A DNA stretch of 12,406 nucleotides. Origin: CAZKMQ01 sp964554065. GTDB taxonomy: Bacteria; Patescibacteriota; Patescibacteriia; Magasanikbacterales; JBBTQS01. The stretch lies in contig CAZKMQ010000022.1 of NCBI GenBank assembly GCA_964554065.1, positions 1-12,406 of the forward strand, written 5' to 3'. Below are positions 1 to 6,929 of the stretch, piece after piece (position 1 is the first letter of the stretch; the number at the start of each line of letters is the position of its first letter). A model generated the notes under the pieces. That model worked only from the letters and a program-made list of their open reading frames with translations, did no database searches and was not told the DNA's origin. A program made the translations under genes and the position numbers.

Positions 1-244
1 CAAGCGGAACTGTATGTTTTTGACCTTTAGTTGTAGAAACCTTTTTCTCAGATTTCATAGTAGATTTTGATGAAACATCTCTTTTATCATCAGATAATGA
101 TAGTCCAGCAGGTAAATCTTCTACATAAATCTCATCTGGTTCTGGTATTGCACAACACACCCAATAATACTCACGATAGATATACCATCCCAAACCTACG
201 AGTATAACCAGGCCAACCAAACCTATTATATATTTATGCTTCAT
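1..244 (-). CDS. Small membrane-anchored protein, C-terminus beyond the window
   Basis: The reading frame is open from an ATG at 244 to the window edge (81 codons visible). Residues 1-5 are basic (MKHKY), residues 6-22 form one hydrophobic segment (IIGLVGLVILVGLGWYI), and an RE/YY-containing stretch follows with two adjacent cysteines at residues 30-31 (VCC). The rest is acidic, then Lys/Ser/Thr-rich, with no recognisable fold. This looks like a signal anchor or uncleaved signal peptide holding a small extracytoplasmic tail. The ATG lies one base after the stop codon of the arsR-type gene (TAA, one base, ATG), so the two are almost certainly co-transcribed and translationally coupled. Being downstream of a metalloregulator suggests a metal- or stress-related role, but that is inference only. 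I recognise no family. Confidence 0.6.
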   Translation of the reverse strand, partial: MKHKYIIGLVGLVILVGLGWYIYREYYWVCCAIPEPDEIYVEDLPAGLSLSDDKRDVSSKSTMKSEKKVSTTKGQKHTVPL

Positions 245-245
245 A

Positions 246-557
246 TTATTTCTTAATCATCTTGCTCAAAGAACACACCATTGGGCTGCGCTCTACCTCA
301 TAGCATATCATCTTTCCCATTCTACGACGTTTAATTAATCCACTGAGTTCAAGCAACTTTAACTGTTGTGAAGCTGCCGGGACTGAAATATGCAAAATCC
401 CTGCCAAGTCGCTCACACACACCTCCTTGTTCTCAAGCAGCAAAATAAAAATGCGCATGCGTGTTTCATCAGCTAATGCTGCAAACGCACTACGCAATCG
501 TCCATCAATTACAGAAACCCTCTTCTCTAGTTGCTTGATCTCTGCTTGTTTTAACAT
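246..557 (-). CDS. ArsR/SmtB-family winged-helix transcriptional repressor
   Basis: This is a 103-residue protein, the usual length for the family. The ArsR/SmtB core is clear: an N-terminal helix with LRSAFAALADETRMRIFILLL (shortened here to the motif ALADETRMRI, residues 27-36), then the helix-turn-helix with VSDLAGILHISVPAASQQLK around residues 48-67, and a beta wing (IKRRRMGKMICYEV, residues 75-88). Cysteines at 47, 85 and 95 are possible ligands. Cys47 sits where ArsR-type sensors carry the ELCVCDL box, but the second Cys is Ser (EVCVSDL), so arsenic or cadmium sensing by that box is doubtful. The family represses its own operon and lets go of DNA on metal or redox signals. A promoter and an inverted repeat lie immediately upstream, which fits autorepression. 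The downstream partner is the membrane-anchored protein 1 bp away. No Shine-Dalgarno is visible before ATG 557. The inducer cannot be told from sequence. Confidence 0.88.
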   Translation of the reverse strand: MLKQAEIKQLEKRVSVIDGRLRSAFAALADETRMRIFILLLENKEVCVSDLAGILHISVPAASQQLKLLELSGLIKRRRMGKMICYEVERSPMVCSLSKMIKK

Positions 558-563
558 GTGTAT

Positions 564-590
564 TGATTAATCATTTAAGCAAGTGATTAA
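564..590. promoter_or_regulatory. Candidate ArsR operator (inverted repeats)
   Basis: A perfect inverted repeat TTAATCA (567-573), 10-base spacer, TGATTAA (584-590) lies 7-33 bases before the repressor start codon. The left arm is itself part of the palindrome TGATTAATCA (564-573). It falls between the -10 element and the start codon, where a bound ArsR dimer would block transcription. Assignment as the operator is inference from position and symmetry. Confidence 0.55.
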
Positions 591-620
591 ACTATATCAT
601 GGTCACGATCCACTGTTCAA
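591..620 (-). promoter_or_regulatory. Candidate sigma70-type promoter of the arsR-like operon
   Basis: Read on the minus strand, TTGAAC (620-615) is followed by an 18-base spacer and TATAGT (596-591). The -10 matches the consensus at 5 of 6 positions, the -35 at 4 of 6. Transcription would start close to the inverted repeat at 564-590. Confidence 0.45.
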
Positions 621-629
621 CTCCCAAAT

Positions 630-753
630 TGTGGATAAGTCCCAAGTGCACCTACGTACAAAATATAGGTGGCGGACTTAGAGGACAGTTCATTAGTCTA
701 CTAGCCCTAATTCATGGTTAAAACCTGGATTATCTCCACATCTCGGGTTTTTT
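630..753 (+). ncRNA. Candidate structured RNA ending in an intrinsic terminator
   Basis: This otherwise empty gap holds several nested complementary segments on the plus strand. TAAGTCC (636-642) pairs with GGACTTA (674-680), and within it CACCTA (649-654) pairs with TAGGTG (666-671). ATTAG (692-696) pairs with CTAAT (707-711). TGTGGA (630-635) can pair with TCCACA (735-740), which lies in the loop of the terminal hairpin and so would make a pseudoknot or a closing helix. The last hairpin (720-751) ends in a T run. No promoter for it is clear, and I do not recognise a known RNA family. It could be a small RNA, or a leader or attenuator for the gene that starts at 888 if transcription begins upstream. 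Confidence 0.35.
720..753 (+). terminator. Probable intrinsic terminator in the 558-887 gap
   Basis: AAAACCTG (720-727) pairs with CGGGTTTT (744-751), with one G-U pair and a 16-base loop, and runs into T748-T753. It has no protein-coding gene upstream on the same strand, so it either ends a small RNA or acts as an attenuator. Confidence 0.45.
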
Positions 754-784
754 CCTTATTTTTACCTAAATTAAGGCCTGAAAC

Positions 785-813
785 TTGACAAGCATACTTA
801 ATTCTGCTATTGT
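785..813 (+). promoter_or_regulatory. Sigma70-type promoter for the 888-2426 gene
   Basis: A perfect -35 box TTGACA (785-790) is followed by a 17-base spacer and TATTGT (808-813, 4 of 6 consensus matches). The start would be near 820, giving a leader of about 68 bases. Confidence 0.6.
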
Positions 814-876
814 AATCTCCTGTTCATGTGCAATTTTTTGCTTGTGACTCAGCACCGTTCATCACAAACCCCTAAT

Positions 877-883
877 AGGAGGG
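877..883 (+). promoter_or_regulatory. Strong ribosome binding site
   Basis: AGGAGGG ends 4 bases before ATG 888. It fixes the start of the 512-residue protein and contrasts with the minus-strand genes here, which mostly lack such a site. Confidence 0.8.
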
Positions 884-887
884 CACA

Positions 888-2426
888 ATGAGTACTGATG
901 ACAAGAGACCCCCAGTCTCTGAGCCTGTCGAAATTCCCAAACCTCCGGCAGAGCCGGTTGCTGTGCAACCAGAACCGCCTGTGGTGTCTACAAAAGAGCC
1001 GGAAGAGCTGGACTCTGATTTGCTCGAGCCTGACTCTTCACCAGAACCTGTGACAAGTGAGACTGAACCTCAGTTCACTTCGGAAGGAAAAGATCCGCAG
1101 AGAACACCGACGGATCTGAATCTACGTGCAGTTCCGGGTACTCCTGACCAGCTCGAAGATTCCAGTCCATCTGTTTCTCTACCGTCGGTGAAGTCACAAG
1201 AGCAGTCCAGTTCCAATCAACCAAGAAAGAGGTTGCCCGACGGACTGCTTCCCGTGAAGGTTGGTTTGGGAATCATCTTTTGGGTTCTTGTACTCATGAT
1301 CTACACGACATACCGTAACTCGAACTCTAACGAGCCAAATACGGATGATGCTGTGCAGACTGATGCCGCGGCCGAGGAAAGCACATCGACTGCAGAAGAA
1401 CTCGAGGAAGCGCCTGTAGAAAAAACGCAGCCGACAGAGGAAGCGCCTGTGGAAAAAACGCAGCCGACAGAGGAAGACCCTGTGGAAGAGGTGCTTGAGC
1501 AAGAACCCAAACCGCAACCTAAGCCGGAAGAAAAGCCGGCCAAGTGCACGTGGGAGCTTGCCAAGCAGAAATTCCCCAAGGAAGCCGAAGCAGTAGAAGC
1601 CAAGATCACTGCTTTCAACGCGGAAGCAAAAGCAAAGGCACTAGCAATGCTGGTAGGAGCTCCGGAAGCGAAAGTCGCCTCAGAACCAATCGGCCTAAAA
1701 CCGCTGGGAAAGAGAGATTTGAAATACTACACAGATCAAATCAAGGCGACTGTCTCCACTGACGGGAAATGCACTCCCACAACCAAAGAAGACCGACAAG
1801 AGATCAAGGTTGGAGATTTCTCTGGCAATTGGTCGACCATTCTCGGGGTTGCAGGTATCATCATCTCAACAGGAATTGAAGAGGCGGATGCTAGGGATAG
1901 CAAAACCGCTGATGCAGACGCTCAGGGAGATCGTTTAGACCCATCCTATCTCAGTAAGTTCGGCGATGAAGAGGAGTTGATTGCTCGATTCAAGAGCATC
2001 TGTGAGAACGAGGAGAAGCTAAAGAGTATGCTCAGCTGGGCAGTCCCGCTTTTGCCAAGTGTGGTGGATAAGAAATTCCACCCACGACTGCGTGAGTGGG
2101 TCAAGCAGTGGTACATCGTCAGCCTCACCAACATGAGATCACTAAACCGGAAGGTCGAAGCGTATGATGCGCAAAAAGGCGAGGACGACAGCAACTACTA
2201 CTCGGGGAAACACCTCTTCCGAGAAGGCTGGCTGCTCAGACGCTGGATTGCTGCAGGTGGCGGCAAAGCAGGAGACGAGTTCATCTTGGTCTACCGATTC
2301 TGGATCGTACAACTAGCAAAGACGCTGGACATGCCTGAGGCGCAGCGTTGGAGCAAGAGAGTGCGAAAAAAGATGAGAAAGACCACGACACTCAAGTTCA
2401 AGGGCTGGTACCTCAGCCAGCTCTAA
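888..2426 (+). CDS. Orphan single-pass membrane protein with acidic/proline-rich segments
   Basis: This is a 512-residue protein that I do not recognise. Residues 1-110 are low-complexity, rich in Pro, Glu, Ser and Thr. A basic patch (RKR, 113-115) precedes one transmembrane helix at about 124-142 (LGIIFWVLVLMIY), so the N-terminus should be cytoplasmic and the rest outside. Residues 145-220 are again acidic, with an 11-residue repeat EEAPVEKTQPT twice (173-194) and a partial third copy, then a Lys-Pro-Glu stretch. Residues 220-305 are Ala/Lys-rich and helical. Residues 350-512 look like a folded helical domain with many Trp and aromatic residues (for example EWVKQWYIVSL, 403-413) and a basic C-terminus. 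A weak hydrophobic patch at 316-330 could touch the membrane. The overall plan resembles a cytoplasmic tail, membrane anchor, extended spacer and external domain. It stands alone with its own promoter and terminator, and its GC (33 of 60 in the row 1381-1440) exceeds that of its neighbours, so transfer is possible. Confidence 0.8.
   Translation: MSTDDKRPPVSEPVEIPKPPAEPVAVQPEPPVVSTKEPEELDSDLLEPDSSPEPVTSETEPQFTSEGKDPQRTPTDLNLRAVPGTPDQLEDSSPSVSLPSVKSQEQSSSNQPRKRLPDGLLPVKVGLGIIFWVLVLMIYTTYRNSNSNEPNTDDAVQTDAAAEESTSTAEELEEAPVEKTQPTEEAPVEKTQPTEEDPVEEVLEQEPKPQPKPEEKPAKCTWELAKQKFPKEAEAVEAKITAFNAEAKAKALAMLVGAPEAKVASEPIGLKPLGKRDLKYYTDQIKATVSTDGKCTPTTKEDRQEIKVGDFSGNWSTILGVAGIIISTGIEEADARDSKTADADAQGDRLDPSYLSKFGDEEELIARFKSICENEEKLKSMLSWAVPLLPSVVDKKFHPRLREWVKQWYIVSLTNMRSLNRKVEAYDAQKGEDDSNYYSGKHLFREGWLLRRWIAAGGGKAGDEFILVYRFWIVQLAKTLDMPEAQRWSKRVRKKMRKTTTLKFKGWYLSQL
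1404..1490 (+). repeat. In-frame 33-bp tandem repeat, two copies plus a partial third
   Basis: Units at 1404-1436 and 1437-1469 differ at one base and encode EEAPVEKTQPT. A third, partial unit starts at 1470 and drifts into EEDPVEEV. The near-identity at DNA level points to recent duplication in the spacer of the membrane protein, where length can vary without breaking a fold. Confidence 0.85.
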
Positions 2427-2448
2427 CACGCGATTGAACAACAACCAA

Positions 2449-2490
2449 AAAGACCGGATAGTGCATAATGCACTTTCCGGTCTTTTATTT
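2449..2490. terminator. Bidirectional intrinsic terminator between convergent genes
   Basis: AAAGACCGGA (2449-2458) pairs with TCCGGTCTTT (2476-2485). One mismatch separates this from an inner stem AGTGCA/TGCACT with a 3-base loop. A T-rich tract follows on the plus strand and TTTTTGG on the minus strand, so it can end both the 888-2426 gene and the permease gene that stops at 2501. Confidence 0.9.
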
Positions 2491-2500
2491 TTCAAAAAAT

Positions 2501-3754
2501 TTATTCGTATCGCAATGCTTCCATTGGACTTTTGTCTGCGGCACTTTTTGCTGGATATAGACCAAACACTACACCAATGATTGCAGATACGACCATGCCA
2601 ATTACTGCTGCAGAAACTGAAAAGCTAAATGCCCAACTTGATGCAACAAATTCTGCCATGATCAATGCAATGACCCATGATATGAGCGAACCAAACAAAA
2701 TACCGAACGCACCCCCTACCGCAGTCAACACAATTGCCTCAAGCAAAAACTGACTTAAAATAATTTTGCGTGTTGCACCAAGTGCTTTGCGCAAACCAAT
2801 TTCTCGTGTGCGCTCGGTCACTGACACCAACATTATATTCATAATTCCGATTCCGCCCACCACCAAAGAAATTGAAGCAACAGCGATCAACAATGCAGAC
2901 AATGCCGATGTAATAACTCCGATACGCTCAATAGCATCTTCTTGTGTATTTACATGAAAGTCATCCTTGCTTGGGTCATCAATACCATGTTGTTCACGTA
3001 AAGTTGCTTTAACATCAACCACTGCTCGCCGAACTGGCGTTTCATTATCCACTTGCACAATAATATTTTGAAAATGATCTGTGCCGGTTAAATATTGCTG
3101 CGCAGCTGTATATGGCACAAGCACAAGATTATCAAAATTTAAAAACGCAATTGTTCCGGTTTTTGGCAAAACACCAATTACACGAAAGCTGCGATTCTTT
3201 ATTTTTATCTTCTGCCCAATTGCTTCAGATTCACCAAATAATCCCTCATAAATATCAAAACCAATTACTGCAACACTTGCCCTCTGCCGCACTTCTTCAT
3301 CTGAAAAAACTCGCCCTTCGTCAGGCAAAACTGAAAAAGATTGCAAGAAAAAGTCCGTGCTTCCCATAACATTGGCTCGTTCAGTTTGATTCTCATAACT
3401 TACTGTTGCCGCAAGCACAGTCATTGGACTTACTTCAGTCACACCACGGACATTTTCTTGTTTTTGTAATGCCTGGACATCTTTAATTTTCAAAGATTGC
3501 GTGTAAATCTCTGCCCAATCTGATGGTCCTTTTGGTTCACGCCCCGGCTCAATAGAAATGTTTTGTGAACCAAATGCGCTAATCTCATTCAGAATTAAAT
3601 TCTCTGCACCACGCCCAACTGATACAACAATAATAATCGCTGCAATACCAATCACAATTCCTAATATCGTAAGCAATGACCGCGATCGATTTGTATAAAG
3701 CGCTTGTACCGCGGTTCGCAACTGTCGCTGTAATTGTCGCAGCTTATTTAACAT
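2501..3754 (-). CDS. MacB/FtsX-type ABC transporter permease
   Basis: The protein has 417 residues from ATG 3754. It has the MacB layout: a transmembrane helix at about 27-46, a large extracytoplasmic MacB_PCD-type domain (about 50-280), and three C-terminal helices at about 284-311, 336-367 and 379-400. The family signatures are present: SVTERTREIGLRKALGA before helix 3 and GLYPAKSAADKSPMEALRYE at the end. A GTG at 3769 in frame is another possible start, preceded by AGGAAGA but only 3 bases away. ATG 3754 leaves an 11-bp overlap with the ATPase gene, and GTG a 26-bp overlap. Such permeases are mechanotransmitters that move substrates already on the outer face of the membrane rather than pumping from the cytosol. 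With the ATPase and the fusion protein it forms an export module. The substrate is unknown. Confidence 0.92.
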   Translation of the reverse strand: MLNKLRQLQRQLRTAVQALYTNRSRSLLTILGIVIGIAAIIIVVSVGRGAENLILNEISAFGSQNISIEPGREPKGPSDWAEIYTQSLKIKDVQALQKQENVRGVTEVSPMTVLAATVSYENQTERANVMGSTDFFLQSFSVLPDEGRVFSDEEVRQRASVAVIGFDIYEGLFGESEAIGQKIKIKNRSFRVIGVLPKTGTIAFLNFDNLVLVPYTAAQQYLTGTDHFQNIIVQVDNETPVRRAVVDVKATLREQHGIDDPSKDDFHVNTQEDAIERIGVITSALSALLIAVASISLVVGGIGIMNIMLVSVTERTREIGLRKALGATRKIILSQFLLEAIVLTAVGGAFGILFGSLISWVIALIMAEFVASSWAFSFSVSAAVIGMVVSAIIGVVFGLYPAKSAADKSPMEALRYE

Positions 3755-4466
3755 AGGGCTCGTTTGCACTCTTCCTATTATTTACCTGCTCATCAGAAAC
3801 AACCTCACCATCATGCATCCGCAAAATCCGTTCAGCATGCTCTGCAGTACTTGTTTCATGCGTGATTAAAATAATTGTGTGTCCGAACTCTTTGTTTAAT
3901 TTTTCCAAAACTTCCATAACCTGCTGTCCAGATTTTGAATCCAAATTCCCTGTTGGTTCATCAGCAAAAATAATTTGTGGCTTGTTTACTAAAGCTCGCG
4001 CGATAGCTACACGTTGTTTTTCTCCACCGGATAATTGTGATGGTTCATGCTCAAGACGATGTGATAATCCAACAGACAAAATTGCCTCTTTAGCACGATT
4101 ATCCCACTCTGACTCCGGGACATCAGAATACATAAGCGGCAACATCACATTATCCAGCACTGAAGTTCGCGCCAACAAATTAAATGATTGAAATACAAAT
4201 CCCATTTTTTCATTGCGCAACTTGGCACGCGATGGTTCATCATATTCTCCAGCAGCTTTTCCATCAAAAAAATATGAACCACCGGTTGGTTCATCTAAAA
4301 ACCCTAACATCTGCAGCAGAGTTGACTTCCCAGATCCAGAAGGACCCATAATCGCCACAAATTCACCCGGCCAGATCTCAAATGTCGCACTTTTCAACGC
4401 GCGGGTTTCAACCCCTTGACCGCTGTAGTATGTTTTTTGCAAATCATTGACCGCAATAGTTTTCAT
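3744..4466 (-). CDS. LolD/MacB-type ABC transporter ATP-binding protein
   Basis: Taking ATG 4466 gives 240 residues starting MKTIAVNDLQK, the usual beginning for this subfamily. All nucleotide-binding motifs are intact: Walker A GPSGSGKST (41-49), Q-loop Gln93, signature LSGGEKQR (145-152), Walker B IIFADEP (165-171), D-loop GNLDS (173-177) and the switch His203. In-frame upstream starts exist (ATG 4478, TTG 4490), but they run into the end of the fusion protein gene and have no better ribosome site. From ATG 4466 the junction is stop, one base, start, the same spacing as in the arsR-like operon. It powers the permease encoded next to it. The C-terminal tail (about 222-240) is polar and variable. 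Confidence 0.93.
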   Translation of the reverse strand: MKTIAVNDLQKTYYSGQGVETRALKSATFEIWPGEFVAIMGPSGSGKSTLLQMLGFLDEPTGGSYFFDGKAAGEYDEPSRAKLRNEKMGFVFQSFNLLARTSVLDNVMLPLMYSDVPESEWDNRAKEAILSVGLSHRLEHEPSQLSGGEKQRVAIARALVNKPQIIFADEPTGNLDSKSGQQVMEVLEKLNKEFGHTIILITHETSTAEHAERILRMHDGEVVSDEQVNNRKSANEPYVK

Positions 4467-4467
4467 A

Positions 4468-6231
4468 CTATTTTTCATCAATAAATACAATTATAGTTTT
4501 ACCTTCTTCAAGCCCATTTACAATTTCAATAAAACCATCTGAACCACGCAACCCAACTTCCACTTCAACTTCCTCATATTCTTCATCATGTGTTATCACA
4601 CGAACAAGTTTTTTTTCATCTTTGCGAATAATCGCACGCTGCGGAATTGCAATCACATCATCACGTCGATCAGTTGCAATATCAATATTAGCTGTCATCC
4701 CAGATCGAATGCGCTCGTCTTGTTCATTAAACTGCAATCGCACACGATATGTAGACAATCCATCAATAACAGTTTCAGCCGGATCAATTGCAATCACTTG
4801 CGCTGCAAAATATTCATCAACACCGTATGCGTCTAATGTTACTTCAGCAACATCGTCAACTTCAATTTTTGCAATATCCACTTCCGGCACAAATGTTTCC
4901 ACTTCAAACTCAGCATCAGCTATAATGCCAAGCACGATGGTTTGACCTTGTACAATTTCTCCGATAGACATTTCTTGTTTAGTAACAATACCTGCGATCG
5001 GCGCGCGAATTATGGTTTGCGATAGCAATGCGTTTGCCCCAGCAAGTGAAGCATAAGAGCTATTCAACAACGCACGTTGTGATTTCAAATTGGCGGCTGC
5101 CTGATCAACTGCTGCTTGCTGCGCTACAACTTGCTGCGGTGCCGGGCCTGCCAAAACTAATTGCTGATCTTTTTTTGCAGTTGCAAGTGCGTTTTCAGCA
5201 GTAGTCAATGAGATCTCCGTTCCAGCGATAGTATTATCATTGGTAATTTTTTGTGTTGCAATAAGTTGCTGCTGCGCTAAAACAGCACTCACCTGCGTAA
5301 CCACCGTACTAAATCCTGTATTAACATTACTATGATATGTTGCAAGTGTTGCATCATCAATACCGCGCGCATACGCCATCATATGAGTCAGCGACACAAA
5401 ATAATCACGAACTGTATTGAGCTCAGTAAGAGCTGTTTGTAATTCATTAGCTCGCGCAATTGGATCAGCTGGCAAGCTGACTAACTGAGCTTGCAAACGC
5501 AAAAGCGCCTGACCAGCACGCACACGATTGAGTTGTGCAGTAGATAATGCACTGGCATTTACCACAACAAATGAAACTTTTGGATCAGTTGTAGCATCAG
5601 ATGTAAACAACGCGTCAGTTAATCGAACCACTGCGTCATTTGATTTCGTATATGCTGTATCAAGAACATCTTTAATATCTTCATAAACCTGCCCAAGATC
5701 TGAATCTGCTTTAGCCTGCACCACTGCCAAACTATTTTGAGCATCAGCTACAGCCAGCTCCGCATTAGTTACTTTGGTTTGCGCTAAAACAATTTGCTCC
5801 GGACGCGGTGAATTATTTAACTCGTCTAATTTCGCAACTTGCACAGCTAATGCTGATTCAAATTGTTCCACTACAGCTTGAGCGCTTTGCACACTTGCAG
5901 CAGCTTGATTACGTTGCGCCGCAAGTTCACTACCAACAAGCGAAGCCATTGCATCACCTTTTTCCACAACATCACCAACTGCAACATTAATTGAATATAC
6001 TTTTCCACTTCGCTCAAACGCCAAATCAACATCTACTGAAGCCACAACATTTCCAGTCGCACTCACCTCTTGGATCAATTCTCGTTTTTCAACAACAGCT
6101 AATTCTCTTTCTAAACCAGGTTCTCCGCCAAAGATTTTATATAAAACAAAAAGCACGCCCAAAACAATGACAATGCTCTTTTTCTTATGTAATTTTACAA
6201 ACTGCCAGTAACTGCGGATTCGATCTTTCAT
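4468..6231 (-). CDS. HlyD/MacA-type membrane fusion protein, unusually long
   Basis: From ATG 6231 (AAGG 9 bases upstream) the protein has 587 residues. ATG 6249 in frame would add six residues, but its G-rich tract is only 1 base away. A basic N-terminus and one membrane helix (about 19-34) anchor it. A biotinyl-lipoyl-like half (AVGDVVEKGDAMASL) follows, then a very long helical hairpin rich in Ala and Gln, then the second half (IRAPIAGIVTKQEMSIGEIV) and a beta-barrel region (EVDIAKIEVDDVAEVTLDAYG). The C-terminal region ends VNGLEEGKTIIVFIDEK. MacA proteins are usually under 400 residues. The extra length lies in the helical hairpin, about residues 85-400, with an inserted segment around TDALFTSDATTDPKVSF. 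The protein would bridge the inner membrane pump to the outside. No outer-membrane TolC partner is encoded, as expected for a single-membrane cell. Confidence 0.9.
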   Translation of the reverse strand: MKDRIRSYWQFVKLHKKKSIVIVLGVLFVLYKIFGGEPGLERELAVVEKRELIQEVSATGNVVASVDVDLAFERSGKVYSINVAVGDVVEKGDAMASLVGSELAAQRNQAAASVQSAQAVVEQFESALAVQVAKLDELNNSPRPEQIVLAQTKVTNAELAVADAQNSLAVVQAKADSDLGQVYEDIKDVLDTAYTKSNDAVVRLTDALFTSDATTDPKVSFVVVNASALSTAQLNRVRAGQALLRLQAQLVSLPADPIARANELQTALTELNTVRDYFVSLTHMMAYARGIDDATLATYHSNVNTGFSTVVTQVSAVLAQQQLIATQKITNDNTIAGTEISLTTAENALATAKKDQQLVLAGPAPQQVVAQQAAVDQAAANLKSQRALLNSSYASLAGANALLSQTIIRAPIAGIVTKQEMSIGEIVQGQTIVLGIIADAEFEVETFVPEVDIAKIEVDDVAEVTLDAYGVDEYFAAQVIAIDPAETVIDGLSTYRVRLQFNEQDERIRSGMTANIDIATDRRDDVIAIPQRAIIRKDEKKLVRVITHDEEYEEVEVEVGLRGSDGFIEIVNGLEEGKTIIVFIDEK

Positions 6232-6267
6232 AGGAGAGAACCTTAGCATACCCCCCTAAAATGTCAA

Positions 6268-6771
6268 TTATCCTGATGCAGAAATTTCTGTAGAAGTAAC
6301 ACTTTCATATTCACACGCTCGCACATGAATTATGCCTGTAGATTCTTTTTCAACCGTGTATCCTGTTTTTCCACTATTCCAATCACCATTACCATCAGGA
6401 CTAATTGGCACTGCACCCAAGTACCCCTCGTCAACCAACCCGCTAATATCCAAACAACTGGAATCTGAAGTTACATTTGTGACGCAATTATCATTACTGT
6501 CATGACAACCGGAATTTGCATCACTTATCATGTAAACATCACCGGAAGCCATATTTGTAATTGAAGTCAAATACGTTCCGCCATTATCAACCTGATCAGT
6601 AAGAATTGCGTCAAGCAAAATAATCACGTCATTTGCCCGTGTTGAATCACGTGAATCTTGAAACCTCTTCAATGGGTCAAGTGCAACAAAAGCAATAGAA
6701 GCCAAAATGGCAATTATTGCAAGTACGATTAACAATTCAATAAATGTAAACCCTTTTCTCTTTGTATTCAT
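6268..6771 (-). CDS. Type IV pilin-like (pseudopilin) protein
   Basis: The likely start is ATG 6771, giving 167 residues beginning MNTKRKGFTFIELL. The in-frame ATG 6816 would bury the leader behind 15 extra residues. This is a class III signal: a short basic leader, prepilin peptidase cleavage between Gly7 and Phe8, Glu12 at the +5 position, and a hydrophobic helix to about residue 31. The sequence LDPLKRFQDSRDSTRANDV following the helix is the pattern common in CPR pilins. The globular part has Cys at 89, 96, 106 and 153, enough for two disulfides, and ends with PISPDGNGDW...TGYTV, typical of pseudopilin C-terminal strands. A minus-strand -10 (TATACT, 6801-6796) lies upstream with only a weak -35. 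The fusion protein gene begins 36 bp downstream of its stop, so pilin and exporter are probably one operon. Confidence 0.88.
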   Translation of the reverse strand: MNTKRKGFTFIELLIVLAIIAILASIAFVALDPLKRFQDSRDSTRANDVIILLDAILTDQVDNGGTYLTSITNMASGDVYMISDANSGCHDSNDNCVTNVTSDSSCLDISGLVDEGYLGAVPISPDGNGDWNSGKTGYTVEKESTGIIHVRACEYESVTSTEISASG

Positions 6772-6814
6772 AAAAATTGTTAGATCATTGTTATAAGTAT
6801 ACAATTTTCCAGAC

Positions 6815-6852
6815 AAAAAACAAAACCCCGACCAACTACGGTCGGAGGTTTT
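6815..6852 (-). terminator. Intrinsic terminator downstream of tRNA-Trp
   Basis: On the minus strand the stem AAAACC-CCGACC (one bulged T at 6846) pairs with GGTCGG-GGTTTT across a 6-base loop, and is followed by a T6 tract at 6820-6815. It closes the tRNA-Thr/rpmG/Nudix/tRNA-Trp unit ahead of the pilin gene. Confidence 0.88.
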
Positions 6853-6854
6853 AT

Positions 6855-6928
6855 TGGCAGGCGAGGAAAGAATCGAACTCTCGTTAAAGGCTTTGGAGGC
6901 CCCTGTGTTACCACTACACTACTCGCCC
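6855..6928 (-). tRNA. tRNA-Trp (CCA)
   Basis: A 74-base cloverleaf with encoded CCA. The acceptor stem is GGGCGAG/CTCGCCT (first pair G-U), and the discriminator is G73, as in bacterial tRNA-Trp. The anticodon stem is GGGGC/GCCTT and the loop CTCCAAA, giving anticodon CCA. The T-arm has GTTCGAT. Its 5' end lies one base after the stop codon of the Nudix gene, so the mature end must be cut from a shared transcript by RNase P. Confidence 0.96.
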
Positions 6929-6929
6929 A

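Noticed and set aside
1404..1490. A CRISPR-like or regulatory repeat
   Set aside because: The units are contiguous, in frame and encode a protein repeat. There are no spacers.
1194..1618. Two antisense open frames of 105-107 codons within the orphan membrane protein gene
   Set aside because: They mirror the repetitive acidic codons, giving Ser/Cys/Gly- or Arg/Phe-rich products, with no promoter or ribosome site.
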